DNA from: Meiothermus sp.
GTDB lineage: Bacteria > Deinococcota > Deinococci > Deinococcales > Thermaceae
NCBI RefSeq assembly: GCF_026004115.1
Contig: NZ_BPIM01000001.1
Location: forward strand, 124,001-188,000
Direction: 5' to 3'
Length of the DNA: 64,000 nt
Position 1 is the stretch's first letter, and every line of letters begins with the position of its first letter. Positions 17,740 to 26,485 of this stretch are shown in pieces. The translations under genes were made by a program, and so were the position numbers. The notes under the pieces were generated by a model. The model was not told where the DNA came from. It did no database searches and saw nothing but the letters and a program-made list of their open reading frames with translations.

Positions 17740-17810
17740 GCATAACTAGTGATTAAATGTCACGCTGTCCTATAACACCCCGTACTAGGATGTTATCCGA
17801 TATGTCGGAT
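17740..17810. other. attI-like site and intI/cassette divergent control region
   Basis: GTTATGC on the - strand (17746-17740) matches the cassette-boundary core and is followed by CGC, as at the attC junctions, so cassette 1 begins TTATGCCGC here. Two more GTTAT-type cores lie to its right (near 17771 and 17791). A 16-bp dyad, ATCCGA-TATG-TCGGAT, spans 17795-17810. The site lies between the integrase start and the first cassette, where attI is expected. attI boundaries cannot be fixed by eye, and I could not identify the cassette promoter with confidence. Confidence 0.6.
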
Positions 17811-18797
17811 GTTTCCCATAGCCAAAAACGGTACTCGCCCAAAACTTCCCCCTTTCTCAACGAGATTCGCAATGTTCTGAGGCTCAAGCATATGAGCCGA
17901 CGCACGGAAACCTCGTATGTGTATTACATATTAGACTTCATTCGCTTTCACGGCAAGCGCCACCCAAACGAGATGGGGGTCGAGGAAATCCGGGCTTACC
18001 TATCCCACTTGGCTACCAAGAACAACGTGGCGGCCTCTACCCAGAACGTAGCCCTATCGGCGCTGCTCTTCTTGTACCGCCAGGTGCTGAAAGTCAACCT
18101 ACCCGACATCGAGAACATTGAAAGGGCCAGGCGCTCTCGGCGGGTTCCGGTGGTGTTCACCCGTGGCGAGGTAGAGCAGGTTTTATCTCGTGCTTCGGGC
18201 ATCCACCATCTGATTTTGAGCCTGCTGTATGGAACCGGGATGCGCCTGTCCGAATGCCTGAGCCTGCGGGTGAAGGATTTGGATTTCGAGCGGCTAGAGG
18301 TTACAGTTCGGGATGGCAAGGGTGAGCGAGATCGGCGAACCATGCTCCCACGCAAACTGGTTCCGGCGCTCCACCGGCAGCACGAGTACGCCCGGCGTAT
18401 GCACCAGCTAGACCTGGAAGAAGGCTTCGGTGAGGTCGAGATGCCCTACGCTCTGGCTCGTAAATACCCCAACGCGGCCAAGGAGTGGGGCTGGCAGTAT
18501 GTATTTCCTGCGGCTCATCGTTCAAAAGACCCCCGCACGGGACGGGTAGGGCGGCATCATCTGCTAGAGCACACAGTGCAACGCGCCATGAAAAAAGCCG
18601 TACGCGCAGCAGGTATTCATAAGCACGCCAGCGTCCACACCCTGCGCCACAGCTTCGCCACCCACTTGCTGGAGTCAGGTTACGATATCCGCACCGTGCA
18701 GGAGCTATTAGGCCATAAGGACGTAAAAACCACCATGGTTTACACGCACGTCTTGAGCCAGGGTGCAAGGGGCGTTCGCAGCCCGCTCGATTCATAG
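17757..18797 (+). CDS. intI: Integron integrase (IntI-type tyrosine recombinase)
   Basis: 346 aa on the longest frame. Tyrosine recombinase residues are all present: Arg163 (GTGMRLSE), His294 and Arg297 (HTLRHSF), His320 (LLGHKDV), Tyr329 (MVYTHV). What separates it from XerC/D is the extra IntI-specific segment at about 228-267, including [20 protein letters not shown] and DPRTG..GRHH, and the C-terminal GVRSPLD. The N-terminal [19 protein letters not shown] also matches IntI. ATGs at 17757, 17790 and 17802 are all possible; the last gives the usual spacing to the first helix, and none has a strong Shine-Dalgarno. It is divergent from the array and its stop overlaps the convergent ureohydrolase by 6 bp. 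Confidence 0.92.
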   Translation: MSRCPITPRTRMLSDMSDVSHSQKRYSPKTSPFLNEIRNVLRLKHMSRRTETSYVYYILDFIRFHGKRHPNEMGVEEIRAYLSHLATKNNVAASTQNVALSALLFLYRQVLKVNLPDIENIERARRSRRVPVVFTRGEVEQVLSRASGIHHLILSLLYGTGMRLSECLSLRVKDLDFERLEVTVRDGKGERDRRTMLPRKLVPALHRQHEYARRMHQLDLEEGFGEVEMPYALARKYPNAAKEWGWQYVFPAAHRSKDPRTGRVGRHHLLEHTVQRAMKKAVRAAGIHKHASVHTLRHSFATHLLESGYDIRTVQELLGHKDVKTTMVYTHVLSQGARGVRSPLDS

Positions 18798-19721
18798 GGC
18801 TACCTCAGGCCCCCACACCGCCAGCACCTCCGCCAAGAGCCGCGCTCCTACCAGCGAACTAAGCCCGCTCGAGTCCAAATTCGGCGCAAGCTCGACCAGA
18901 TCAAAGCCCACCAGCTCGTTGCGCGTGATAGTCCTCCGCACTACCGCCAGGGCCTCAGCGTAGCTCAACCCCTCCACCTCCGGGCTGCTGGTGCCGGGCA
19001 TTATCGAGGGGTCGAGCACGTCGGCGTCGAAGCTGATATAAACCTTCTTGCCCTGGGGAAGCTGACCCAGCACCCAGGGCAGGTCTTCGCGCACCCTAGC
19101 GGCGCTGACCAGGGTGTGGCCCCTGGCCTTGGCCGCTCGGTAGGCCTCGGGGTTGGTGCGCAAGCCCCGCAGGCCAATGGCGGTGATGTGCTTCAGGCCC
19201 GGCACGTCCTCGGCAGCGCGGCGGAAGGGAGAAGAGTTGGAATATTTCGTCCCGTTGCGGCTGTCCGAGAAGTCCAGATGGGCATCGAGCTGGACTACGT
19301 ACAGCTCCGCCAGGTCGTCGTAGGCTCGCAGCACGGGGTAGCTCACCGAGTGGTCGCCGCCCACGAACACGGGCAACCGCACCCGCTTCCTGAGGGTGCG
19401 GGCGGCCTCGGTGATGCGGCGGAAGGACTCGGCGTACTCGAGCTGGGCCGGATCCACGTCGCCCGCGTCCACCAGGCTCAGGCCCTGCAGGCGGTAGGTC
19501 TCGGTCTCGAGGTCGAAGTAGCCCTCGAGGCCGGGGGCATAGCGGCCGCTGGCCTCACGCAAGGCGTTGGGGGCGAAACGGGCACCGGGGCGGTAGCCCA
19601 CCGCGAAGTCGTAGGGCAGGCCCAGAAAGCCCACATCGGCCGTCCAGGGCTCCAAGAGGGAGCGGTGGGGGGCTTTGAGGAAGGTGGCGGGGCCGGTGAA
19701 GGGCAACTCGCTGCTGCGCAT
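18792..19721 (-). CDS. hutG: Ureohydrolase (arginase fold), probably formimidoylglutamase
   Basis: 309 aa. Mn-binding motifs of the arginase/agmatinase/formiminoglutamase superfamily are intact: [19 protein letters not shown] and [10 protein letters not shown]. Superfamily membership is sure. The call as HutG (N-formimino-L-glutamate to glutamate plus formamide), rather than agmatinase, rests on the nearby hutH-U-I set, which lacks this last step. The DNA has the host CTCGAG-rich style. Its stop overlaps the intI stop by 6 bp in convergent orientation, so the integron edge lies at its 3' end. Confidence 0.7.
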   Translation of the reverse strand: MRSSELPFTGPATFLKAPHRSLLEPWTADVGFLGLPYDFAVGYRPGARFAPNALREASGRYAPGLEGYFDLETETYRLQGLSLVDAGDVDPAQLEYAESFRRITEAARTLRKRVRLPVFVGGDHSVSYPVLRAYDDLAELYVVQLDAHLDFSDSRNGTKYSNSSPFRRAAEDVPGLKHITAIGLRGLRTNPEAYRAAKARGHTLVSAARVREDLPWVLGQLPQGKKVYISFDADVLDPSIMPGTSSPEVEGLSYAEALAVVRRTITRNELVGFDLVELAPNLDSSGLSSLVGARLLAEVLAVWGPEVAL

Positions 19722-19741
19722 GGGGATAGTCTATGTTGCCG

Positions 19742-20788
19742 TCACACTTTACCGGTGTCGATCGCCCGGTTGATCATCAGACCTATCTCACGGATCAGAT
19801 GAATCAGCGCGCCGAAACGGGCATCCTGGGTCAAGCCCTGCTTGTAGCGGGCATAGATCTGCTGCATGATAACCCCCACCTTAAACAGCCCAAAAACGTA
19901 GTAGAAGACCACGTTGGAAACATCTGCGCCAGTGCGCTCGGCATAGGCCGCGACCAGTTCGGCCCGGGTCAGGTTACCTGGCACATGGGTCAGTCCAAAG
20001 CTTACCAGCCCCGGTGGGTCGCCCGCTTCAGCCCAGTAACCCAGGGTGGTGCCCAAATCCATCAAAGGGTCGCCCAGGGTGGCCATCTCCCAGTCCAGCA
20101 CGGCGATCACCCGGGTCAGATCGTCCGGGGCCAGCATCAGGTTGTCGTACTTAAAGTCGTTGTGGATGAGCGCCGCGCCAGATTCGGTAGGAAGGTTTTT
20201 CGCGAGCCAAGCCATGGCCCGTTCTAGGCCGGGGATATCGTCGGTGCGGGCGTTCTGATAGCGTTGCGACCAGCCCGAGACTTGGCGGGATACATACCCC
20301 CTGGGCCTTCCCAGATCGGCCAGCCCGGCTTTTTGGTAATCGAGCGTATGGAGTTCGACCAGGGCATCTACCAGCGCGTACGAGACGCCCCGCATGACTT
20401 CGGGCGTGAGCCCTCGAGGGGGCTCGTTGCGTAGGATGACCCCGTGCAGCCGCTCCATCAGGTAAAACGGGGCCCCGATCACCGAGGCGTCCGGGCAGTA
20501 CAGCAAGGGCCTAGGAACCTTAGGGTAGACCGGCTTCAGGGCCGAAAGAATGCGGTACTCCCGGCCCATGTCGTGGGCGGTTTTGATGTTGGCCCCAAAA
20601 GGCGGGCGGCGCAGCACCAGCTCCTGCTCGCCCAGCCGCAGCAGGTAGGTGAGGTTGGAGAAGCCGCGGGGAAACTGCAAGACCTCCAGATTTCCCTTTG
20701 CCCCAGGCAAGTTTTCCAGCAAATAACTTTGCAGCCGGGCTATGTCCAGCTTTTCGCCGGGTCGGATGGCGGCGGGTTGGTCGGTCAT
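19742..20788 (-). CDS. Aminoglycoside-phosphotransferase-fold kinase (acyl-CoA dehydrogenase-associated type)
   Basis: 348 aa from the ATG at 20788; a longer frame overlaps the upstream gene. Kinase-like motifs are ALIHNDFKYDNLML (catalytic loop, HxDxxxxN) and AVLDWEMATLGDPLMDLG (metal-binding DWE), with LVLRRPPFG in the N-lobe. Proteins with this DWExATxGDPxxDL signature are typically encoded beside, or fused to, acyl-CoA dehydrogenases such as ACAD10/11, where they are thought to phosphorylate hydroxyacyl substrates. Here the gene is 10 bp downstream of an acyl-CoA dehydrogenase, which fits. No antibiotic resistance role is implied. Confidence 0.82.
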   Translation of the reverse strand: MTDQPAAIRPGEKLDIARLQSYLLENLPGAKGNLEVLQFPRGFSNLTYLLRLGEQELVLRRPPFGANIKTAHDMGREYRILSALKPVYPKVPRPLLYCPDASVIGAPFYLMERLHGVILRNEPPRGLTPEVMRGVSYALVDALVELHTLDYQKAGLADLGRPRGYVSRQVSGWSQRYQNARTDDIPGLERAMAWLAKNLPTESGAALIHNDFKYDNLMLAPDDLTRVIAVLDWEMATLGDPLMDLGTTLGYWAEAGDPPGLVSFGLTHVPGNLTRAELVAAYAERTGADVSNVVFYYVFGLFKVGVIMQQIYARYKQGLTQDARFGALIHLIREIGLMINRAIDTGKV

Positions 20789-20798
20789 GGTACTAAAA

Positions 20799-21992
20799 TT
20801 ACAGGGAAACCTCGAGGCCATACTCCTTCAGCACAGCCCGGGCTACCACGGTCTTGTGCACCTCGTCGGCCCCATCGTAGATGCGAGCGGCCCGCTCGTG
20901 GCGGTAGAAGAACGATAGCGGCAGGTCGTCGGACATCCCCAGGCCGCCGTGCACCTGAATGGCCCGATCCAGCACCCGCTGCAAAACCCCCGCCACAAAG
21001 AACTTGATGAGCGAAATTTCCACCCGCGCCCCTTCAGCTCCCTGCCGCTCGACCTTCTCGGCAGCGTCCAGCACCATCAGCCGGGCGGCGTGAATTTCAG
21101 CCTTGGAATCGGCGATCATGTGCTGGATGGCCTGCCGCGAGCCCAAGGGCTTGCCGGGGGCCAGTTCGCGCCGGGCCGCGTGTTCGCACATCAGCTCGAA
21201 GCTGCGCTGGGCAATGCCAATCCAGCGCATACAGTGGTGGATGCGCCCCGGCCCCAGCCGCTCTTGCGCGATGGCGAAGCCCCGGCCCCGCTGGCCCAGC
21301 AGGTTTTCTTTGGGCACCCGCACGCCTTGGAGCCGGATCTCCGAGTGGCTCATCCAGTCCTCGCCCGGTTCGCCCATCACCGAAATTTTGCGCACGTGCT
21401 GGAAGCCGGGGCTATCGGTAGGGACGATAATCTGGCTGGCCCGGGCGTAGGGATTGGGCTGATCGGGGTCGGTAATACACATCACGATGCAGAAGGCCGA
21501 ACCCTCGAAGCCGGTGGTGTACCATTTGTGGCCATTGAGCACCCAGTGGTCGCCCTCGAGCACCGCGGTGGTGTTCATCCAGACCGGGTTGGAGCCGGGG
21601 TATTCGGGCTCGGTCATGCCAAAAGAGCTGCGGATTTCGCCCGCCGCAAGGGGCTTCAGGAAGCGCTCTTTTTGCTCGAGGGTGCCATGCTTGAGCAAGA
21701 CTTCCATATTGCCGATGTCGGGGGCTTGCGTGTTGAAGGCGTAGTGGCCCAACGGGCTTCGGCCCAGTTCTTCGGAGAGCCGGGCAAACTCGGTCAGGCT
21801 TAATCCCATACCCAGGGGCGGGTGCAGCGGGGGCAGCCACCAGCCCTGGGCCCTGACCTTCTGGCGAACCTTGTGGAGTTCAGGCAGCACGGCCTTGAAA
21901 CCGTGCTTTAGAAAAATAGCTTCCAGCGGCAGGATTTCGCTTTGTACAAAAGCACGCACTTCTAAAGTCATGTCGGTGGCTTGTGCGGTCAT
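20799..21992 (-). CDS. Acyl-CoA dehydrogenase
   Basis: 397 aa from the ATG at 21992. FAD-dependent alpha,beta-dehydrogenation of an acyl-CoA. SSFGMTEPEYPGSNPVWMNT (FAD/substrate region), WVLNGHKWYTTG, and the C-terminal IQVHGGLGMSDDLPLSFFYRHERAARIYDGADEVH are family signatures. The catalytic base position within the C-terminal helices cannot be pinned by eye. It resembles the ACAD10/11-like branch and is followed by the matching phosphotransferase, suggesting breakdown of unusual (4-hydroxy or branched) acyl chains. The start has no strong ribosome site; the next ATG is at 21971. Confidence 0.88.
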   Translation of the reverse strand: MTAQATDMTLEVRAFVQSEILPLEAIFLKHGFKAVLPELHKVRQKVRAQGWWLPPLHPPLGMGLSLTEFARLSEELGRSPLGHYAFNTQAPDIGNMEVLLKHGTLEQKERFLKPLAAGEIRSSFGMTEPEYPGSNPVWMNTTAVLEGDHWVLNGHKWYTTGFEGSAFCIVMCITDPDQPNPYARASQIIVPTDSPGFQHVRKISVMGEPGEDWMSHSEIRLQGVRVPKENLLGQRGRGFAIAQERLGPGRIHHCMRWIGIAQRSFELMCEHAARRELAPGKPLGSRQAIQHMIADSKAEIHAARLMVLDAAEKVERQGAEGARVEISLIKFFVAGVLQRVLDRAIQVHGGLGMSDDLPLSFFYRHERAARIYDGADEVHKTVVARAVLKEYGLEVSL

Positions 21993-22151
21993 TAGGCCAC
22001 AGTGTATCAGCTTGCTCGCAGGCAGACCGAGTGGCACAGGCATGTCGCTGTTTACACCATACTACGCAGCGCAAAGGAGCTGCCAGAGGGCGGCAAAAGG
22101 CGCGTCTAAGCGTCTTTTTCTACTGGTACGGCTGCTAAAATACCATTATCT

Positions 22152-22988
22152 ATGCCGGCGCTCGCTCGGTTGCTGCTCGCATTGCCGCGCTGTACGCAGT
22201 TGGAGCGCCTCGAGAAGAAGGTGCAAGGCAGAACCGTGCTCATCACCGGTGCTTCCTATGGTATCGGGGAGGCCGCCGCCCTCCTCCTGGCTCAGGCAGG
22301 GGCGGAGGTGCTGCTGGTTGCGCGCACAGCTGAAAAACTCAGGGAAATTAGCGACCGGGTGGAGCGTGCAGGAGGCCGGGCGCAAGCCTACCCTACCGAT
22401 CTCTACCCAACCGATCAGGTCGCCGCTCTGGCAAAGACCCTGTTAGACAATCATCCCCGCATTGACATAGTTATTTCTAACGCAGGCAAGTCCATCCGTC
22501 GGCGGGTGATAAAATCCCTCGAGCGCGACGACCTGGGGCGCCTGGTGCGGCTTAATCTCATAAGTTCGTCTTTACTTCTCACCGCCCTACTGCCGCGTAT
22601 GCTTGAGCAGGGTGGCGGGCATATTGTGAATGTTTCCTCGGTATCGGCGCGGCTGCCCATCGCCCCCAACTGGGCAGCCTACCAGGCCAGCAAGGCCGGT
22701 TTTGATGCCTGGCTGCGGAGTGTGGCCAACGAGGTGCGCCCGAACAACATCCGGGTCTCCTCGGTGTATCTGCCGCTGGTGCGTACCCGTATGATTGAAC
22801 CCAGCCGTTTCTACCAGAACATGCCCGCCTTGAGCCCGCTCGAGGCCGCCCAGGTCATTGCCTATGCCCTCGTGACGGGGGTCGAACGGGTAGCACCCTG
22901 GTGGCTTTGGTGGGGAGAGCTGGCCAGCTTGCTAGCGCCCAAGCTGGTCAACCATTTGCTTTGTAGTTGGGAAAACCGCCATGGCTAG
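22152..22988 (+). CDS. Short-chain dehydrogenase/reductase
   Basis: 278 aa. The NAD(P)-binding TGASYGIG loop is at about residues 33-40, the catalytic triad is read from NVSSVSA (Ser) and YQASK (Tyr, Lys), and NAG follows beta-4. The N-terminus before LEKKVQGRTVLITG is longer and hydrophobic, and the C-terminus has aromatic and hydrophobic segments (APWWLWWGELASLLAPKL), so membrane association is possible. It overlaps the following acyl-CoA synthetase by 8 bp, so the two are translated together. A fatty acyl-CoA reductase or hydroxyacyl dehydrogenase role is plausible but not shown. Confidence 0.85.
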   Translation: MPALARLLLALPRCTQLERLEKKVQGRTVLITGASYGIGEAAALLLAQAGAEVLLVARTAEKLREISDRVERAGGRAQAYPTDLYPTDQVAALAKTLLDNHPRIDIVISNAGKSIRRRVIKSLERDDLGRLVRLNLISSSLLLTALLPRMLEQGGGHIVNVSSVSARLPIAPNWAAYQASKAGFDAWLRSVANEVRPNNIRVSSVYLPLVRTRMIEPSRFYQNMPALSPLEAAQVIAYALVTGVERVAPWWLWWGELASLLAPKLVNHLLCSWENRHG

Positions 22989-24546
22989 CATCGTTTCACC
23001 CTCAGGCTTAGCACAGTTTTTGCGGCTGGTTGCAAAATCTGGGCTGTTGGGTTCGAAGCCGCTGGTCTCGCTTGCTTCGCTTGTTCCCCTGTGGCTGCGC
23101 TTTGGGGGCTCCTTATACACACTGGCCGCCTGGGCCGCAGCCCGCTTTCCAAATCGTCTGGCGGTGGTGGAGGGTGAGCAAGGCCTGAGCTTTCAACAAC
23201 TGCTTGAGCACGCCGACCGCCTGGCCGCGGCGCTACAGGAACGTTTCGCAATGGATTCGGTTGGAATCCTGGGAAGAAACCGCATAGCATACATCGTGGC
23301 CCTTCTGGCCTGCACGCGACTGGGATGCAACCTGGTGCTGCTCAACCCCATGTTTGGGCCCGAGCAACTACGGGTGGTTTTGCGTAGGCGACCTTTAGGC
23401 TTGCTGCTCTTTGACCTGGGGTTTCGCCCCCTGGTAGAAGAAGCCCTGGCCTCCATGCCCGCCACGGGGCAGCCCCGGTTGCTTGCGCTCGAGGACACCC
23501 CCGAGCTTATCGCAAAGAGCCCTATCGGCAAAACCCACCCCAAACCCCATAAAAGCAGCCTCACGGTGCTCACTTCCGGTACGACTGGCCCCGCTAAAGA
23601 GGTTCGCCGAAGGATTAAGGCTGCAGAAGCCCTGGGTCTGATCTCGAGCTTGCTGCTCCATTTGCAGCCCCATAGCGGCCAGCGGGTGTTGCTGGCTGTT
23701 CCCCTCTTGCACGGTCATGGGCTCGCTACGCTGGCGCTATGTCTGGTCGCAGGCCTCTCGCTTCACCTGGGCAAAAGCCGCGCTAGAGACCTTTGGGAAG
23801 AAATTCAGGCGCACAAGATCGAGTTACTGGTGCTGGTACCCACCATCTTGCACCGGCTTTTGGAAGCAGGAGCCCCGTCGCACGGGAACCACCTGCGGGC
23901 AGTCATCAGCGGTTCTGCACCGCTCAACCCGAGCCTGGTCCTGCGCACCTTAGCGATGTTAGGCCAAAAGCTATACAACCTGTACGGCTCGAGCGAGACC
24001 GGCGTTATCTCGCTGGCCTCCCCAAAAGACCTGCTCGAAGCCCCCGGCACGGTGGGCCATCCCTTGCCAGGGGTCACTTTGAAGATTCTGGATGAAGTTA
24101 AAAACGAGCTGCCCCGGGGCCAGATAGGCCAGGTGTGGGTCTCGCGTGGCGGGCAGATCGCGCCTACCGGCGACCTGGGCTACCTCGACCCCCAGGGGCG
24201 GCTATTCCTGACAGGCCGAGCCGACGAAGTGCTCATCTGCGGGGGTGAGAAGGTGTTCCCCACCCAGATAGAAGAGCGCATCACCAACCTACTCCCGTAC
24301 GCAGAGGAATGTGCTGTGGTAGGGGTACCCGACCTCGAGTACGGACAGGCCCTTCACCTGTTTCTGGTGCTCAAGCCCGGCCATGACAGCATGGAGACCT
24401 ATGCCATCCAGCGCGACCTCGAGGCCCATCTTCCTCGAACCCTGAGGCCGCGCCACATTACCCTACTAACCGAACTACCCAGGAACCAAGCAGGAAAGCT
24501 GCTCCGAGCCAAACTGCACGCGCTTCTGGAGGCGAAGCCGCACTGA
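22981..24546 (+). CDS. AMP-binding acyl-CoA synthetase/ligase
   Basis: 521 aa. Adenylate-forming signatures: VLTSGTTGPAKEVRR (P-loop; the Lys position in PKG is shifted to PAKE), YGSSETGVIS, TGDLGYLDPQGRLFLTGRAD, and a C-terminal PRNQAGKLLRAKL with the catalytic Lys. It should activate a carboxylic acid to its acyl-CoA through acyl-AMP. The first 45 residues are hydrophobic (SGLLGSKPLVSLASLVPLWL), unlike soluble synthetases, and may tie it to the membrane next to its overlapping SDR partner. Substrate unknown. Confidence 0.88.
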   Translation: MASIVSPSGLAQFLRLVAKSGLLGSKPLVSLASLVPLWLRFGGSLYTLAAWAAARFPNRLAVVEGEQGLSFQQLLEHADRLAAALQERFAMDSVGILGRNRIAYIVALLACTRLGCNLVLLNPMFGPEQLRVVLRRRPLGLLLFDLGFRPLVEEALASMPATGQPRLLALEDTPELIAKSPIGKTHPKPHKSSLTVLTSGTTGPAKEVRRRIKAAEALGLISSLLLHLQPHSGQRVLLAVPLLHGHGLATLALCLVAGLSLHLGKSRARDLWEEIQAHKIELLVLVPTILHRLLEAGAPSHGNHLRAVISGSAPLNPSLVLRTLAMLGQKLYNLYGSSETGVISLASPKDLLEAPGTVGHPLPGVTLKILDEVKNELPRGQIGQVWVSRGGQIAPTGDLGYLDPQGRLFLTGRADEVLICGGEKVFPTQIEERITNLLPYAEECAVVGVPDLEYGQALHLFLVLKPGHDSMETYAIQRDLEAHLPRTLRPRHITLLTELPRNQAGKLLRAKLHALLEAKPH

Positions 24547-24595
24547 AGAAACAGGGCTTGTGGCTTGCCAGCAACCAGGCAAAAGTCTGCCCTGC

Positions 24596-26341
24596 TCAGC
24601 TTCTGGGCTGCGGGTAGCCACCGGCCTCGAGCACCTTCTCGGCAATGCGCCGGCGCAGCTCCACCAGATCCTGAGGCTCGTGCTTGGTCAGGCGGCGGGC
24701 CGCCGAGGCCATCAGGCGCATATCGTCGCCCTCGGCCAACCGGGGCAGGATTGAGAGCGCAGCCGCCTGAGCATGGTCGAGGGCCTGGTACAAGTACAAC
24801 TGGGCCATCTCGGCGTAGACCTTCTCGCCCAGCTTGCGGGCCCTGAGCAGTGCACTCTCGGCGGCGAAAATGTCCATCAAGATGTCGGCTGCCACGGCCA
24901 GCACTTCCTGCTCTTCTTCAATCTTCTTGCCGTACTTGAGGGCGGCCAGGCCCAAGACCGCCAGGGCCAGCTTCTTGAGGCCCTCGAGCTGGGCCAGCTC
25001 TTTATCTTCGGGCTCCTCGAAAGAGGGCTCCAGCAAATCTTTTTGTAGCTTCATGGCTGCATCGAAAAGCGGCAGCTCGCCCTTCATGGCGCGGCGCAGC
25101 AGCATGCCCGGAATCAGGAGGCGGTTAATTTCGTTGGTGCCCTCGAAGATGCGGTTGATGCGGCTGTCACGGTAGGCCCGCTCGATTTCGTACTCGGCCG
25201 AATAGCCATAACCGCCGTGAATCTGCACCCCCTCGTCTACCACGTAGTCCAGCACCTCCGAACCCAGCACCTTGATGATGCTGGCCTCGATGGCGTATTC
25301 CTCGATGCCGGCCAGCACCGCCTCGGCCGCATTCGCTTTATCGAGGCTGGAAAGGGCCTCGTCAATCATGCCCATGGTGCGGTAAACCGCACTCTCACCC
25401 ACAAAAATGCGGGCGGCCATCTCGGCCAGTTTTTGCTTGATCAGGCCGAAGTTGGCAATGGGCTGACCAAAGGCCACACGCTCTTTGGCGTATCTGGCCG
25501 AGAGGGCCAGCGCCCCCTTGGAACCTCCGATGGCCCCCGCGCCCAGCTTGTAGCGCCCCACATTGAGCACGTTAAAGGCGATTTTGTGCCCTTTGCCCAG
25601 CTCGCCCAGCACGTTCTCCACCGGCACCTTCACGTCTTCCAGGAAGACCTGGCGGGTGCTGGAGGCCTTGATGCCCATCTTCTTTTCTTCACCACCCAGC
25701 CGCAAGCCCGGGGTATCGCGCTCGACCAGGAAGGCGGTCAGGCCCTCCGGCGTCTTGGCGAAGATGGTAAAGAGGTGGGCAAAGCCCGCGTTGGAGATCC
25801 ACATCTTGGTGCCGTTGAGGATGTAGTGCTTTCCATCTTCGGAAAGCTCGGCCCGGGTCTTGGCCCCCATGGCGTCGGAGCCGGACTGCGGCTCGGTGAG
25901 GCAGTAGGCGGCAATGAGTTCACCCGAGACCAGCTTGGCCAGGAATTTGTCTTTTTGCGCTTTGGTGCCCCAATAAACCAGGGGCAAGAGACCAATGCTG
26001 GTCTGAACACCATAGGACACACTGAATCCGCCCGTGCCGGCCAGGGCTTCGGCGATTACCGTACTGACCGTTTTGGGCAGGTCGAGGCCGCCGTACTCTT
26101 CCGCGACCTCGACCCCCAGCAAGCCCAGCTCGCCGCACTTTTTAAGTAGGGGGATGTTGTGCTCGAGGGCCCCGTGCTCCAGCGCTTCCGCTACTGGCCG
26201 GTACTCCTTCTCCACAAACTGCCGCACGGTTTCCTGAATCATGCGGGTGGTGTCGTCGAAGTCTTCCGGCGTAAAGATGTGTTCGGGCTTTTCCAGTAGC
26301 CAGCCGCCGCCTTTGGTGGAGAGTTTCTTGTCTGCGATCAC
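24596..26341 (-). CDS. fadE: Long-form acyl-CoA dehydrogenase
   Basis: 581 aa from a GTG start with GGAGG 6 bases before it. The N-terminal 400 residues are a standard acyl-CoA dehydrogenase: YCLTEPQSGSDAMG, KMWISNAGFA, FGQPIANF, QIHGGYGYSAEYEIERAYRD, RINRIFEGTNEINR. The final 170 residues form an extra helical domain, as in VLCAD/ACAD9-like and Gram-positive FadE enzymes of similar length. It catalyses the first step of beta-oxidation. An inverted repeat upstream (26375-26389) is shared in diverged form with the fadN unit, suggesting common control. Confidence 0.9.
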   Translation of the reverse strand: MIADKKLSTKGGGWLLEKPEHIFTPEDFDDTTRMIQETVRQFVEKEYRPVAEALEHGALEHNIPLLKKCGELGLLGVEVAEEYGGLDLPKTVSTVIAEALAGTGGFSVSYGVQTSIGLLPLVYWGTKAQKDKFLAKLVSGELIAAYCLTEPQSGSDAMGAKTRAELSEDGKHYILNGTKMWISNAGFAHLFTIFAKTPEGLTAFLVERDTPGLRLGGEEKKMGIKASSTRQVFLEDVKVPVENVLGELGKGHKIAFNVLNVGRYKLGAGAIGGSKGALALSARYAKERVAFGQPIANFGLIKQKLAEMAARIFVGESAVYRTMGMIDEALSSLDKANAAEAVLAGIEEYAIEASIIKVLGSEVLDYVVDEGVQIHGGYGYSAEYEIERAYRDSRINRIFEGTNEINRLLIPGMLLRRAMKGELPLFDAAMKLQKDLLEPSFEEPEDKELAQLEGLKKLALAVLGLAALKYGKKIEEEQEVLAVAADILMDIFAAESALLRARKLGEKVYAEMAQLYLYQALDHAQAAALSILPRLAEGDDMRLMASAARRLTKHEPQDLVELRRRIAEKVLEAGGYPQPRS

Positions 26342-26374
26342 AACCGACCTCCGCTTTTTTGACCTATTACAAAC

Positions 26375-26389
26375 TTATACTGAGTATAA
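26375..26389. promoter_or_regulatory. Operator-like inverted repeat upstream of the acyl-CoA dehydrogenase
   Basis: TTATACTGAGTATAA is a perfect 7-bp inverted repeat around a single G, 34 bp upstream of the GTG start. The adjacent AAGTTTA and the left arm recur at 31134-31153 in front of fadN. It is likely to bind a TetR-type fatty-acid regulator encoded elsewhere; that identity is inference. Confidence 0.55.
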
Positions 26390-26485
26390 AGTTTAGCGTC
26401 AAATTCGCGAACCGTCAATCTGGAATGACACTTATCCGGAGCAACTTTCGTGCAATGCCGTCTTTTACTGAAGTTACACTCAAGG

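Larger units (their letters stand above)
10539..18797. mobile_element. Integron: intI, attI-like site and cassette array
   Basis: The arrangement is that of an integron: an IntI-type integrase on the + strand at the right, an attI-like recombination point at 17740-17746, then cassettes all reading away from it on the - strand. Three attC sites are evident (15064-15133, 12892-12969, 12359-12419); a fourth appears split by an IS (11844-11850 and 10539-10545). Cassette contents in order from attI are an R-M-S enzyme, an interrupted gene of unknown function, a SAM methyltransferase and a GGCT-like gene. Two complete-looking IS elements and an IS982-like remnant have invaded it. The right border is set by the intI/hutG overlap; the left border is uncertain. 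Confidence 0.85.

Noticed and set aside
17757-18797. Phage integrase or XerC/D instead of IntI
   Set aside because: The [19 protein letters not shown] region and terminal VRSPLD are specific to integron integrases, and attC sites are present.
19742-20788. Aminoglycoside resistance gene
   Set aside because: It has the kinase fold, but the GDPLMDLG signature and coupling to acyl-CoA dehydrogenase mark the lipid-metabolism subgroup.
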